A stretch of DNA of 64,000 nucleotides, from positions 1-64,000 of the forward strand of contig JACNKZ010000055.1 in NCBI GenBank assembly GCA_014381785.1. Reading direction: 5' to 3'. The stretch's first letter is position 1. Each line of letters opens with the position of its first letter. The position numbers and the translations under genes are program-made. This document shows positions 33,917-45,711 of the stretch, one piece after another. Below the pieces are notes generated by a model. The model saw only the letters and a program-made list of their open reading frames with translations. It searched no databases and was not told the origin of the DNA. This DNA is from Kiritimatiellota bacterium. Lineage in GTDB: Bacteria > Verrucomicrobiota > Kiritimatiellia > Kiritimatiellales > Tichowtungiaceae.

Positions 33917-35716
33917 TTATATATTTTTAATTGTCTGAAGAAACCCTTCAGCCTGATTACCAACGATCAAGTGCATGACACCATTGGGCAGCACCGCAAC
34001 CCCTTCCACACCGTGTTCTTTGCCCAGTTGAGCATGGTCGATCGTGTTTTTGAGAATAACTCGCAGACGCGTATGGGCGCAGATCGAAATCTCTTCGATA
34101 TTTTCCGCGCCGCCGAGCGCTTTCAAAAGCGCCGCGGCTTTCGCGGTGATCTTCGACTCAGATAAAGCCCCCTCAGGTTTGACTGCTTCCGCAACCGGCG
34201 AGGCCGGCACGGCCGGCGCGGCCTCAACCACATCGGCTTCCGAGCCAACCGTTTTCAGATACTGCTGCATGTCGGTTTTGAGATTATCCGAACGCGTGCC
34301 GAAGATAGCCTGCACGCTGTCTCCGACGACCACTACGCCCGCGGCACCCAGCTCTTTCAGACGCGCGGCATTGGCTTTCGTCGGATCGTTCAGACTGATG
34401 CGCAATCGTGTAATGCATGCATCGAGCGTTTTAATGTTGCTGCGCCCGCCAAACGCCAGAACCAATTGACGCGCGAACCCGCTCTCATCCGTCGCCACGG
34501 CAACGGCGCTATCGTTATCGTCGTCATCCTCGCGTCCCGGCGTTTTCAGGTTAAACTTCCAAATCACGGTGCGGAACAGCACATAATAAAATCCAGCCCA
34601 GATCGGCCCGAGGACCAACAACCAGAGCCCTCTGGAGGATTTGGAAAAGAGCACAATGTAATCGATCAAACCATGCGAAAAGGTCGTGCCATGCTTGATT
34701 TCCAACAGAATGCAGGTGAGGTAGGCCAGTCCGCACATCAAGGCGTGCAACAGATAGAGAATCGGCGCCACAAACATGAACGCGAATTCCAGCGGCTCCG
34801 TGATCCCGGTCAGGAAGGTGGTCAGCGCCGCGGAAATCATGATCGAACCGACCAGTTTCTTTTTTTCCGGTTTCGCACAGTGCCAAATGGCCAGCGCGGC
34901 GGCCGGTAGCCCCCACATTTTAAAGAGATACCCGCCCGCCAGATTTCCAGCAGCCGAATCGCCGGCAATAAAGCGTTGGATTTCTCCGTGGATCACCTCG
35001 CCGTGCGAATTAACAAACTCACCGACATCAAAGAAGAACGGTACATTCCAGATGTGGTGCAGACCGAATGGAATCAACAGTCGCTCGACAAAACCGTAGA
35101 CAAAAAACGCGACTTTCGGACTGCTGGTCGATGCCCAGACGGAAAAGGCCTTGATGGCAAGGCCGACTGGCGGCCAGATCAGACTCAAAATCAATCCGAG
35201 GAAAATCGCGCTAAAGGCCGTGATAATGGGCACAAAACGTTTCCCGGAAAAGAAGCCCAAATACGACGGAAGCTGGATGCGGAAATACTTATTAAACAGC
35301 GCGCTGGCCATGCCACCAACCAGAATGCCGCCAAGCACCCCGGTGTTGATCGACTCAACGCCCATGATGGGCTGGGTTTCCACACCCAGCGTCTGTGCCA
35401 TCAAACCCATCGTCGAGAGCATTACAAAAAAGCCGACCGTTGCAGACAGCGCGGCGACCCCGTCGTTTTCCGTGAAGCCAAGCGCCACGCCGAGGGCAAA
35501 GATCAGCGGCAGAATGCCGAAAATCGCACCCCCGGCCGCTTCCATGTAGGACGAGACAATCGTCGGAATAAAAGGCAGATTCGCCGCCCCGACTCCCAGC
35601 AGGATACCCGCTGCCGGAAGTACGGACACGGGCAGCATCAGCGCTTTACCCATTTTCTGCATGTTCGCGAAGAGCCCGTGACTCATTGTCTTAATTTTTA
35701 CAGCAAATGAACTCAT
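33917..35716 (-). CDS. PTS glucose/GlcNAc-type EIIC-EIIB permease with second EIIB-like domain
   Basis: 599 residues. EIIC (residues ~10-390) has about ten membrane segments with [12 protein letters not shown] and the sugar-site region [24 protein letters not shown]-1 (~415-490) holds the phospho-Cys in DACITRLRI (Cys434). A second EIIB-like domain (~520-599) reads [11 protein letters not shown]: the Cys is one residue earlier and the canonical position is Ala, so phosphotransfer there is doubtful. The start overlaps the upstream EIIA-HPr-EI stop by one base. Substrate glucose or GlcNAc. Confidence 0.92.
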   Translation of the reverse strand: MSSFAVKIKTMSHGLFANMQKMGKALMLPVSVLPAAGILLGVGAANLPFIPTIVSSYMEAAGGAIFGILPLIFALGVALGFTENDGVAALSATVGFFVMLSTMGLMAQTLGVETQPIMGVESINTGVLGGILVGGMASALFNKYFRIQLPSYLGFFSGKRFVPIITAFSAIFLGLILSLIWPPVGLAIKAFSVWASTSSPKVAFFVYGFVERLLIPFGLHHIWNVPFFFDVGEFVNSHGEVIHGEIQRFIAGDSAAGNLAGGYLFKMWGLPAAALAIWHCAKPEKKKLVGSIMISAALTTFLTGITEPLEFAFMFVAPILYLLHALMCGLAYLTCILLEIKHGTTFSHGLIDYIVLFSKSSRGLWLLVLGPIWAGFYYVLFRTVIWKFNLKTPGREDDDDNDSAVAVATDESGFARQLVLAFGGRSNIKTLDACITRLRISLNDPTKANAARLKELGAAGVVVVGDSVQAIFGTRSDNLKTDMQQYLKTVGSEADVVEAAPAVPASPVAEAVKPEGALSESKITAKAAALLKALGGAENIEEISICAHTRLRVILKNTIDHAQLGKEHGVEGVAVLPNGVMHLIVGNQAEGFLQTIKNI

Positions 35717-38235
35717 TATTTTCTCCTGGTCAATTCGTAGTCAGCCACCATCTCACGGACCTCTTTTGCATCGGTCAATGTAAGGGCTTTCGCGGCCATC
35801 CCCCGGCAGGTTTCCAGCGAGAGCGTACGCACTTGCGCTTTGATCAGCGGGATCGACGGAGCGGATACGCTCAATTTTTTCACGCCCACTCCGATCAGCA
35901 GCGGAACCGCCTGCGGGTCGGAAGCAATGCCGCCACAAACACTAATTTCTTTTCCGGCTTTATTCATCGCCGTCGCCGCCAGCCCGATCAGTTTCAGCAC
36001 AGCAGGATTCAGACCATCCGCCTGCGCGGCCAGCGTGGGGTGTCCCCGATCGATCGCCAGCGTATACTGCGCCAGATCATTGGTACCCACGGAGAAAAAG
36101 TCGGCCACCTCCGCAAAGGCCTCTGCCATCAGTGCGGCCGATGGGACTTCGATCATAATCCCCAGCGGTACGGGCGGCAAATTCAGTTTCGCGCGCTCCT
36201 CTTCGACCATCTCCTTGGCTTGCGTAAAGTCAGAGACTGTCGTGACCATCGGAAACATAATCCTCAACTTTCCGGCATCGGCCGAACGCAGAATCGCGCG
36301 GATCTGAGCGCGGAAAATTTCCGGGTGATTCAGACAAACCCGGATTCCGCGCTCACCGAGAAACGGGTTTTCCTCTTTTGGAAGCGGCAGGTACGGCAGC
36401 GGCTTGTCACCGCCTACATCCAGCGTGCGAATCACCAGCTCGTTCTTGGATCCAAGCGCCGTCAGCATGTCGCGATAAGTCTGCTCCTGCTCCTGCTCCG
36501 TCGGTGCTTCACTGCGATTATGGAACAACATCTCGGTGCGCAAGAGGCCAACCCCTTCGCCGCCGAGTTCGATTGCCGTCTGAATATCGGCAAGACTGGA
36601 GGCATTGGCCGCGACGGTGATGGTCTGGTTATCGGTGGTCACGGCCGGTTCTTCACAGCAGGTCAGGTCGCGCTTCGCCTGTTCGGCCAGTTTTTTCATT
36701 TCATCCTGAATTGATGCAATCATTGCGTCGGACGGATTGATCTCAGCGACGCCCGTGGAGCCGTTTAAAATGATGGGCGTGCCGTTTTTTACCTTGAGTG
36801 CGCGGCCTTCAATTCCGGTGATCGCCGGCAGCCCCATCGAGCGCGCGAGAATGGCAACATGCGATGTGCTGCCGCCATGAACCGTACAGAACCCCAGCAC
36901 TTTGGTGCGATCGAGCGTGACCGTCTGCGACGGCGTTAGATCCTCTGCAATCAGAATGCTGTTTTTCGGAATCTGAATATGATCATCGGCAAGGCCGAGA
37001 ATGCATTTGAGCGTGCGCTCACCCACATCACGCAGATCGTTGGCGCGTTCGGCCAGCAACTCATTGTCGAGAGCGGAAAGGTTGTTGGCTTCCTGCGTGT
37101 AGGCTTTCTGCCAGGCGAAGCCGGCGCTTTTCCCGCGGGTGATCTCCGCGGCAGCTGCGGCAAGGATTTCCGGGTCGTCGAGCAATTCCTGATGCGCCAG
37201 GAAAATCCCTGCTTCCGAGGACTCTGAGCTTTTGCAGAGGGCTGCCAGCTGGCCGATCGCGGCCAGCAAGCCCTGCTCCAGTTTCTCCTGCTCGACTGCG
37301 GCATCCTGACCATACTCTCCAAGTACCAGTACCGTTTTGGGAAGCTGGAATACATTCCCAATCGCGATGCCCGCTGATGCACTGACACCGATCAGCTCGT
37401 TCGGATTATCTGAAAGCGGCGGGGTCTCTTCCGCCGCTTTTCTCTTCACGGATGAACTGACGGTGTCTTCGCCGAGACCGGACAGAATTTCAGCGGTCAA
37501 CGCCTCAATAGCTGCTTCCGCATCGGCACCGGCAGCGCGGACCTGCACCGTCGCTTTCGGGCCGATGTCCATTTTCATGATTGCCGTCGTGCTCTTGGCG
37601 TTACCCTTGTTTGCGCCGCAAATCAGTTCAATCGTGGAAGAGAAGCTTTTCGCCTTTTTGGCAAGCACGGCAGCCGGGCGAGCATGAAGACCTGACGGAT
37701 TGGCCAGGATGATCGGCTCGGAGCTGATTGCGCTGTTTAGATCCATGCTTTCATCGGTGATCAGGGCGGCATCGGACGAACGAACCGTAAAGAGGTGGTC
37801 TTTGCCTTCGACAACAAAACCGGAGTTCAGTGAGAGCTCGGCTTTATCGCTGTTGGTGATCACGATTTGAGTGAGCAGACTTTTCGCATTGAGCGCCACA
37901 TAATCCATATCGAATTCGATCAGCAGATCGCCGGTTTCAACCCTGTCGCCCTCTTGAACGACTGGAGCAAACCCCACTCCCTTGAGACCGACGGTATCGA
38001 GTCCAAGATGCATCATCACTTCGAGGCCGGAGGGCGTCATCATGGTGACCGCGTGGTGCGAGGGGTGAACCTGCGTAATCGTGCCGGGACACGGGGCCAG
38101 CAGTCGGCTTTCAACCGGGTCGATCGATACACCGTCGCCCACCATTCGCTCTGCAAACACCGGATCGGGAACCTGATCGATCGGGATGATGGTCCCGGTC
38201 ATCGGCGCTTGTAAAATCAAGCTCGTATTACTCAT
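35716..38235 (-). CDS. EIIA-HPr-EI fusion phosphotransferase
   Basis: 839 residues containing all soluble PTS steps. EIIA-Glc type (1-~145; phospho-His76 in [10 protein letters not shown]), HPr (~170-255; His184 in [15 protein letters not shown]), and EI (~280-839; His459 in [26 protein letters not shown], and PEP-site [18 protein letters not shown]). The order matches Pseudomonas NagF, which works with NagE in GlcNAc uptake. First gene of the operon, directly upstream of the EIICB permease. With it, phosphate can pass from PEP to sugar without other PTS proteins. Confidence 0.95.
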   Translation of the reverse strand: MSNTSLILQAPMTGTIIPIDQVPDPVFAERMVGDGVSIDPVESRLLAPCPGTITQVHPSHHAVTMMTPSGLEVMMHLGLDTVGLKGVGFAPVVQEGDRVETGDLLIEFDMDYVALNAKSLLTQIVITNSDKAELSLNSGFVVEGKDHLFTVRSSDAALITDESMDLNSAISSEPIILANPSGLHARPAAVLAKKAKSFSSTIELICGANKGNAKSTTAIMKMDIGPKATVQVRAAGADAEAAIEALTAEILSGLGEDTVSSSVKRKAAEETPPLSDNPNELIGVSASAGIAIGNVFQLPKTVLVLGEYGQDAAVEQEKLEQGLLAAIGQLAALCKSSESSEAGIFLAHQELLDDPEILAAAAAEITRGKSAGFAWQKAYTQEANNLSALDNELLAERANDLRDVGERTLKCILGLADDHIQIPKNSILIAEDLTPSQTVTLDRTKVLGFCTVHGGSTSHVAILARSMGLPAITGIEGRALKVKNGTPIILNGSTGVAEINPSDAMIASIQDEMKKLAEQAKRDLTCCEEPAVTTDNQTITVAANASSLADIQTAIELGGEGVGLLRTEMLFHNRSEAPTEQEQEQTYRDMLTALGSKNELVIRTLDVGGDKPLPYLPLPKEENPFLGERGIRVCLNHPEIFRAQIRAILRSADAGKLRIMFPMVTTVSDFTQAKEMVEEERAKLNLPPVPLGIMIEVPSAALMAEAFAEVADFFSVGTNDLAQYTLAIDRGHPTLAAQADGLNPAVLKLIGLAATAMNKAGKEISVCGGIASDPQAVPLLIGVGVKKLSVSAPSIPLIKAQVRTLSLETCRGMAAKALTLTDAKEVREMVADYELTRRK

Positions 38236-38649
38236 GTCTATCTCTCTTCATTACCTGCTAAAATGACGGCCCTGCACGGCTTCAAACGTCGGACAAACCA
38301 CGCGCCATTTAATCAAATCATTTTACAGAAGGAACGAGAAATGATTCCAATTCGTTTTCTCACATTCCTCTATCACGTTGTAAAATCAGTAAGAACCGCC
38401 ATCTTGGCGTAGTTGTGTTGCTTCTTCAAGCCCTAGAAACAGCTTCGTATCGGCCTGTTTGTTTTCCACGGGACTCCTCTAGATTTTATCTACTTCGCAC
38501 AACAGGAGTCTCGGAATCTCTAACGGACGGCGCGCCCGCACAACTCTTTGCTGAAATAAATATTATAAATCATTAGAAAAATAAGCTGTTTTCATCATAC
38601 TGTGGATTGAATCAGCCTAGCTGAGCTTGAAGAAATAAATGATTTTGAA
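38236..38649. promoter_or_regulatory. Divergent regulatory region of the PTS operon and the giant CotH protein
   Basis: A 414-bp gene-free stretch between divergent starts, with no palindrome-family copies. It must hold the promoters of both transcription units. A 7-bp inverted pair GACTCCT/AGGAGTC lies near 38473-38511. AT-rich words precede each gene, but I see no convincing -35/-10 pair or known operator. Confidence 0.4.
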
Positions 38650-41600
38650 ATGATGAAGAAAACATTCCGACAAACGATCAAATACGGCTCTATTTTAACG
38701 GTGTTCCTGGCAATGTTTGCCAGCGTTAGCCATGGGCAAACGATCCATATGAGCGAAATCGTTGCCGACAACGACAGTAGTCTGCTAGACGAAAATGGTG
38801 ATTCATCCGATTGGATCGAACTGTACAACCCCTCAGACCAGTCCGTCAGTGTCGATGGCTGGTTTCTGACCGACGATACCAACAATCTAACTCTATGGAG
38901 CTTCCCCGCCACCAACATTGTAGCCAAGGGGTTTCTGGTCGTATTCGCCTCTGATAAAAACCGATCCGTGGCGGGTTCGGAGCTGCATACCAACTTTAAG
39001 CTGAGTGCCGCGGGTGAATATTTAGCACTGATTCACTCCGACGGAAACACCGTAAAAAACAGTCTCATCTTCCCGGCATTGGAGAAAGACGTCTCTTTCG
39101 GCTATGCCTTTACCAATGGAGAGATCGACACCTCTGACACCGGGCTGTTAACGACTCCAACTCCGGGATCCATCAATACCAACATCGCTTATGAAGGATA
39201 TGTCGAAACACCGGTCACCTTCCCTCAACGGGGGTTCTATGATGCTCCGTTTCAGGTTTCTGTTTCCAATACAACCGACGGAGCAACCGTGCGCTACACC
39301 CTTGACGGGTCGGAACCCACCGAGGAGAGCACACCCTATTCCGGTCCCATCACGATTTCCGCCACCACCAATCTGCGCGTCCGCGCCTTCATGGATGGGT
39401 GGAAAGCCTCTTATCCGCGCACCGACACCTATATTTTTGTGGATGATGTTGTGACTCAGCCATCCTCGCAATACTACACCAACAGTCAGATCATCAACCT
39501 CGGCATGGATGAGGGAGTGCTCAACAAAACCTATCAGGATGCATCCAATCAGGTTTTCAGTGTGCAGGACGCGCTAAAAGCCATTCCAACAATTTCCGTT
39601 ACAACCGATCACGACAACCTTTACGATTCCGCCATCGGTATTTACGTTAACGCTACAGAGCGCTGGGAACGGCCGGCATCGGTGGAGCTGATCAATCCCG
39701 ATGGCAGCAAAGGCTTCCATATCAACGCCGGGTTGCGCATCCGCGGCGGCTGGAGCCGACACAATTATTTTCCGAAACATGCATTTCGTCTGTTCTTCAG
39801 ATCGGAATACGGTGCTGCCAAACTCGACTATCCTCTGTTTGAAGACGAAGGAGTCACCTCGTTCGATAAAATTGATCTGCGCACCGCCCAAAACTATAAT
39901 TGGGTAAATGGAACTGCAGCGGAGAAACTAAAAAACACTTTTCTCCGAGATATCCTCTGCCGTGATGCCGCCAGCGCCATGGACGATGCCTATACCCGCA
40001 GCCGCTACTATCACCTCTATCTCAATGGACTCTACTGGGGATTGTTCATGACCGAAGAGCGGCCGGTCGCCAGCTTTGCCGCCGATTATTTCGGTGGTGA
40101 CAAAGAGGATTATGATGCCATAAAGACCACATCGTGGATCGATGACCCCTCGTATCAGATCGAGGCGACCGATGGCACCACCGATGCCTACCAGCGGCTC
40201 TACACCGCCGCGATGAATGGATTTGCTACCAATGCCGACTATTTTGCCATCCAGGGCATGGACGCTCAGGGCGAACCGGATCCAACCAAGGAAAAGCTGT
40301 TGGATCTCAACAACATGATCGACTATGTGCTGCTGATCGATTATGCAGGCGCTTCCGACAACGGAATAAGTGCGTTCGGCGACAACACGAAGGTTAACAA
40401 TATCTATGCGCTCTACAACCGCGCTAACCCCGATGGCTTCAAATGGATCCAGCACGATTGCGAGCATGCCTTTGACACCTCGACTTCCCTCGACCGGACC
40501 GGACCTTTCACCAACTACAACTTCACACTACCGCACTATTTCAATGCCCAGACGCTGCACGACCGGCTGCGTACGAATGCCGAATACCGCCTTGCCTTTG
40601 CCGACCGGGCTTACAAGCACCTTGAAAACGGGGGCGCCCTCGTGCACACCAACATGCAGGCGCTGGTCGACTACCGCACCGCTCAAATCGACCGCGCCAT
40701 CGTCGCCAACGCCGCGCGCTGGGGAAATACCAGTCTCGACCGCGACACCTGGACGAACGCGGTTGCCGAACTCCGCGCCTTTTTCCCAACCCGGACCCCA
40801 CAGGTACTCGACTATCTCGATGCCGACGGCCTGCTACCCGCCCTCGCCCGCCCGCAGTTCGACCCGTCCGGTGGATTGGTGGATGATGGAACCGTCATCA
40901 GTCTGACGTCCTCCGGCTCGGCCATCTATTTCACTACCGACGGTACCGACCCGCGTGCCATCGGCGGCGGAGCGGCCGGGACTTTATATACAGAAGCCAT
41001 CGCGATTCACCAACCCACACGGATTAAGGCGCGATGCTTTGATGGCTCCGAATGGAGTGCGCTGACCGAAACGGATTTCTGGACGGCGGAGATTCCGCTG
41101 GCCGTTACCGAGCTGATGTATCATGCCCCCGCCGGCAATCCGGCTGAATTCATCGAAATTCGAAACATTTCCGATAGGACCGTCCCGCTCAATGGCTACA
41201 AACTCGATAACGCGGTCTCCTTCAAATTCGAGCACGGCCCGACCACCCTCGCGCCCGGAGAATACCTCGTGGTGGTCGACGACCTCGCCGTCTTCAGCGC
41301 AACCTACCCGACCAACGGCATCACCATCGCCGGCGAATTCAGCGGCGACCTCAGCAACAATGGTGAACGGATCGATCTCGAATTCCACAATCAGGACCTG
41401 ATTTCATTCAGCTACTCCGATGCGCGCAACTGGCCGCAAGCCGCCGACGGTGCCGGACATTCACTTGTGCCGCTGGAATCCGCGGTTGATGGCCAAGAAT
41501 CCGGATCGCTCGACTATGGCGGCAACTGTCGTGCCAGCACATACACCAACGGCTCCCCGGGTTTCGCAGACCCAACACCGGGCGCAACCGTGCTGCTGAA

Positions 41601-44385
41601 TGAGATCACGGCGCACACCGATACCGGGTTGGCTCCGCCGTTTGATTCGAACGACGGGATCGAGCTTTACAACCCGACCGCGTCCACTATTGACCTGAGC
41701 GGTTGGGGCCTGAGTGACGACCGTGATGATCTGACCCAGTTCATCATACCCAACAGTACGACAATCGCTGCGGGCGGATTTATCGTTTTCGATGAAAACG
41801 ATTTTCATACCGACCGCACCAACGGCTTTGGTCTCAATAAATCAGGCGAGCAGGTTTACTTATTCGATCCCGCCCGCGGCGTGGCAGACGCGATCCGCTT
41901 CAAGGGACAGGAAAACGGGATTGCGCGCGGTCGTTATCCGGATGGTTCCAATTATTGGGTAGCGACACGTCCAACCCCTGGAAGTACAAACCAGCCCTGC
42001 CCACTTCCGTTCCGCATCAGCGAACTGATGTATCATCCGTTTCCACCGGCGGGCTCGGAAATGGAATACATTGTAATCGAGAATATCGAAGGCGCGAGCG
42101 CTTCACTGGAAAACACAGTCGGCAGCTATCGCATTGACGGCGGCGTTTCCTACACCTTCCCGGCGGGCCTGTCGCTGGCGGCGGGCGAGAAGATCCGGGT
42201 GGTTTCTTTCGATCCGGCAGTCGACACCGTTTTACTTGCCCAGTTCCGTCTCCGATACGGATTGAGCCCGACCGACTCTGTTTACGGCCCCTATGAAGGC
42301 GAGCTCTCCAATCGCGGCGAACGGGTGGCACTGGAGCGGCCGCAGGCATCGGACGACCCCCTGAACCCGCTCGACATCTCGTGGGCGGTTGTGGATGAGC
42401 TATACTATTTTGATCAGAGCCCGTGGCCGACCAGCGCCGACGGAGCGGGTCATCCACTTGTCCGCACCGGCCTCTCGAGCTGGGGAGTTCCCGACACTCC
42501 CCTCATAGTCATGGGAATTTCAGAATCATCTTTCTTTACCAGAGAAATGCTCGGGCAGACTCCACCCGACTCCACATTCGACGTCTGGAACAGCGGAGAG
42601 GCATCCCTGAATTATTCAATCACCGCGGATGTTGCATGGATTTCCGTTTCGCCGTCCAGCGGATCGAGCACGGGAGAACATGCCAGCGTATCCCTTAGCT
42701 ATGACACCGCCGCGTTAACGGCCGGCTCTCATACCGGGCGGGTGGATGTAGCCGCTTCCGGAGCATTGAACTCGCCCCAACAGATCCTCGTTGTGCTGGA
42801 TCTATATGAACAATTGCTCGACCATTTTTCGTGGGACCCGGTCGCAACAAATCAGGCCGCGGGACAGCCCTTCTATGTAAGGCTTACCGCGCGGGATCAA
42901 TATAGTGATCCCATGTTGTCGTTTAGCGTTCCGATACCGATTTCCGGAAAAATAAAAACAGAAGAACCTGAAGAGATCGAGATAGGAACCGGCTCACAGT
43001 CATGGAGTTTCCCAATGTTTACCTATTACCATGACTCAAGAACTCAGGTGATTTATCTGAACAACGAGCTGGGGGAAGCCTGCAGTGTGACCTCTCTCGC
43101 GCTCAATGTCAGTAGCATCCCGGGACAAGCACTGAACAATTGGACCCTCCGGATGCGGCATACGTCCTTGGACAGCTATGGCAGCGCGCCGGAATGGGAG
43201 TCGGACTGGACCACTGTTTTCCAGAACAACACCACCGTTTCCTCTACGGGTTGGATCACGTTCGAATTTGATACCCCGTTCGAATATAACGGAACCGATC
43301 ATCTGATGATTGACTTCAGCCACAACAATACGTCTTGGAGCAGTTACGGAGGATGTTATGCGACCGCATCACCATCCACTCGCGCAATCTATTATTATTC
43401 TGATAGTGGCTGGGGAGATCCATTGGCGTGGGAAAACAGTACGCCGACACCGAAACAATCGTCCAATGTTCCCAACATTAAACTGGGGGGCACGGTTACT
43501 GAGTCCGCCTCCGTCACCATCTCACCCTCTACAACAGGTAATTTTATAAACGGTGTGTGGACGGGCACCCTGACGGTGCAGGATATAGGCACCAATATCT
43601 TTCTATTTGCGAATGACGGAAACAGTCACGTAGGCAGCAGCAATCCTTTTAATGTTGCGATAACACTCGATGCCGATGGCGACGAAATACCCGATGCTTG
43701 GGAGATCGCCTTTTTTGGACTTCCGTCCAGCTGTGTTTCTACGAATGATGCTGACCATGACGGGCTCAATAACCTTCAGGAATATATCACAGGCATGAAC
43801 CCGACAAATGCTGCGTCATGTTTCAAAATTGGCGTATCGGAACAGCCTGACGGGTTCATCGTTAACTGGGATTCGGTCGAGGGGCGGTTCTACGATGTGC
43901 TTTGGACATCGAATCTGGTGCATGGCTTCCAAACACTGGCATCTGCAATCCCCTTCCCGGCTAACAGTTATACCGACCGCGTCCATTCAGTATCTTCCGC
44001 TGGATTTTATTGTGTAGCCGTTCGGTTGCCGTTTATCGGTGATCTCGATGGTGACGGCTTGCCGGATACCTGGGAGATGAATTATTTCCTGGCTCTGGAA
44101 CAGGCAAACCCTGACTGGGACTTTGACGGACAGAACAATCTCGAAGAATATATTGCCGACACCAACCCGACCAATCCGGCCTCCTTATTTGTCGTGGAGC
44201 ACATATCCGGCCCGACCCTGTATTGGACAGCAAAGCCGGGTCGCGTTTACTCCGTCTACTGGACCAACGACCTTGACCAACCCTTCATCCGCATCGCTTT
44301 CGATCTGACCACAGGAAGTTACACCGACAGCGAGCACGCAGGGGATTCACCGAATTACTATGGAATAGAAGTCGAGATGGACTAA
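38650..44385 (+). CDS. Giant secreted CotH-kinase/lamin-tail-domain protein with calcium-binding C-terminal module
   Basis: 1911 residues. Order: signal peptide (~1-30); lamin-tail domain 1 (~31-140); chitobiase-C-like domain (~208-261, TVRYTLDGSEPTEEST); CotH kinase-like domain (~311-684; LRIRGGWSRHNYFPKHAFRL, YYHLYLNGLYWGLFM, WIQHDCEHAFD); a second chitobiase-C-like domain (~744-804, IYFTTDGTDP); three more lamin-tail domains (~817-917, ~981-1077, ~1121-1234); a BACON-like Ig domain (~1304-1381); a beta-sandwich (~1451-1617); and two Asp-rich repeats each followed by a small beta module. CotH kinases phosphorylate secreted proteins in spore-formers; here a surface or cell-wall role is inferred. 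Confidence 0.88.
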   Translation: MMKKTFRQTIKYGSILTVFLAMFASVSHGQTIHMSEIVADNDSSLLDENGDSSDWIELYNPSDQSVSVDGWFLTDDTNNLTLWSFPATNIVAKGFLVVFASDKNRSVAGSELHTNFKLSAAGEYLALIHSDGNTVKNSLIFPALEKDVSFGYAFTNGEIDTSDTGLLTTPTPGSINTNIAYEGYVETPVTFPQRGFYDAPFQVSVSNTTDGATVRYTLDGSEPTEESTPYSGPITISATTNLRVRAFMDGWKASYPRTDTYIFVDDVVTQPSSQYYTNSQIINLGMDEGVLNKTYQDASNQVFSVQDALKAIPTISVTTDHDNLYDSAIGIYVNATERWERPASVELINPDGSKGFHINAGLRIRGGWSRHNYFPKHAFRLFFRSEYGAAKLDYPLFEDEGVTSFDKIDLRTAQNYNWVNGTAAEKLKNTFLRDILCRDAASAMDDAYTRSRYYHLYLNGLYWGLFMTEERPVASFAADYFGGDKEDYDAIKTTSWIDDPSYQIEATDGTTDAYQRLYTAAMNGFATNADYFAIQGMDAQGEPDPTKEKLLDLNNMIDYVLLIDYAGASDNGISAFGDNTKVNNIYALYNRANPDGFKWIQHDCEHAFDTSTSLDRTGPFTNYNFTLPHYFNAQTLHDRLRTNAEYRLAFADRAYKHLENGGALVHTNMQALVDYRTAQIDRAIVANAARWGNTSLDRDTWTNAVAELRAFFPTRTPQVLDYLDADGLLPALARPQFDPSGGLVDDGTVISLTSSGSAIYFTTDGTDPRAIGGGAAGTLYTEAIAIHQPTRIKARCFDGSEWSALTETDFWTAEIPLAVTELMYHAPAGNPAEFIEIRNISDRTVPLNGYKLDNAVSFKFEHGPTTLAPGEYLVVVDDLAVFSATYPTNGITIAGEFSGDLSNNGERIDLEFHNQDLISFSYSDARNWPQAADGAGHSLVPLESAVDGQESGSLDYGGNCRASTYTNGSPGFADPTPGATVLLNEITAHTDTGLAPPFDSNDGIELYNPTASTIDLSGWGLSDDRDDLTQFIIPNSTTIAAGGFIVFDENDFHTDRTNGFGLNKSGEQVYLFDPARGVADAIRFKGQENGIARGRYPDGSNYWVATRPTPGSTNQPCPLPFRISELMYHPFPPAGSEMEYIVIENIEGASASLENTVGSYRIDGGVSYTFPAGLSLAAGEKIRVVSFDPAVDTVLLAQFRLRYGLSPTDSVYGPYEGELSNRGERVALERPQASDDPLNPLDISWAVVDELYYFDQSPWPTSADGAGHPLVRTGLSSWGVPDTPLIVMGISESSFFTREMLGQTPPDSTFDVWNSGEASLNYSITADVAWISVSPSSGSSTGEHASVSLSYDTAALTAGSHTGRVDVAASGALNSPQQILVVLDLYEQLLDHFSWDPVATNQAAGQPFYVRLTARDQYSDPMLSFSVPIPISGKIKTEEPEEIEIGTGSQSWSFPMFTYYHDSRTQVIYLNNELGEACSVTSLALNVSSIPGQALNNWTLRMRHTSLDSYGSAPEWESDWTTVFQNNTTVSSTGWITFEFDTPFEYNGTDHLMIDFSHNNTSWSSYGGCYATASPSTRAIYYYSDSGWGDPLAWENSTPTPKQSSNVPNIKLGGTVTESASVTISPSTTGNFINGVWTGTLTVQDIGTNIFLFANDGNSHVGSSNPFNVAITLDADGDEIPDAWEIAFFGLPSSCVSTNDADHDGLNNLQEYITGMNPTNAASCFKIGVSEQPDGFIVNWDSVEGRFYDVLWTSNLVHGFQTLASAIPFPANSYTDRVHSVSSAGFYCVAVRLPFIGDLDGDGLPDTWEMNYFLALEQANPDWDFDGQNNLEEYIADTNPTNPASLFVVEHISGPTLYWTAKPGRVYSVYWTNDLDQPFIRIAFDLTTGSYTDSEHAGDSPNYYGIEVEMD

Positions 44386-44508
44386 AAGTCCCCGCGCCGA
44401 ACTCAAGTGCTTTAAGGAACAGGATCTTTTTCTTAGGAAACCCCCTGAGTACGCAGCAAAAAAAACCATGTGTTTCTCACAACGGCTATAGCGTGGCCTG
44501 GACACAAA

Positions 44509-44537
44509 AAAGCCGCCCCGGAGACCGGAGCGGCTTT
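44509..44537 (-). terminator. Intrinsic terminator of gap
   Basis: AAAGCCGCCCCGG (44509-44521) and CCGGAGCGGCTTT (44525-44537) pair with one mismatch around a 3-base loop. Read on the minus strand the stem is followed by TTTTTTGTG, and it begins 20 bp after the gap stop codon. Confidence 0.88.
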
Positions 44538-44556
44538 CGGATCGAAGAATCGGGCG

Positions 44557-45636
<1,080 letters not shown>

Positions 45637-45711
45637 TCAATCCATTGCGAGGTGAAACTTGACACCCTCCCCGTCAGCCCTGAAACTCTGCCAAACCCAT
45701 GAGATTTTACT

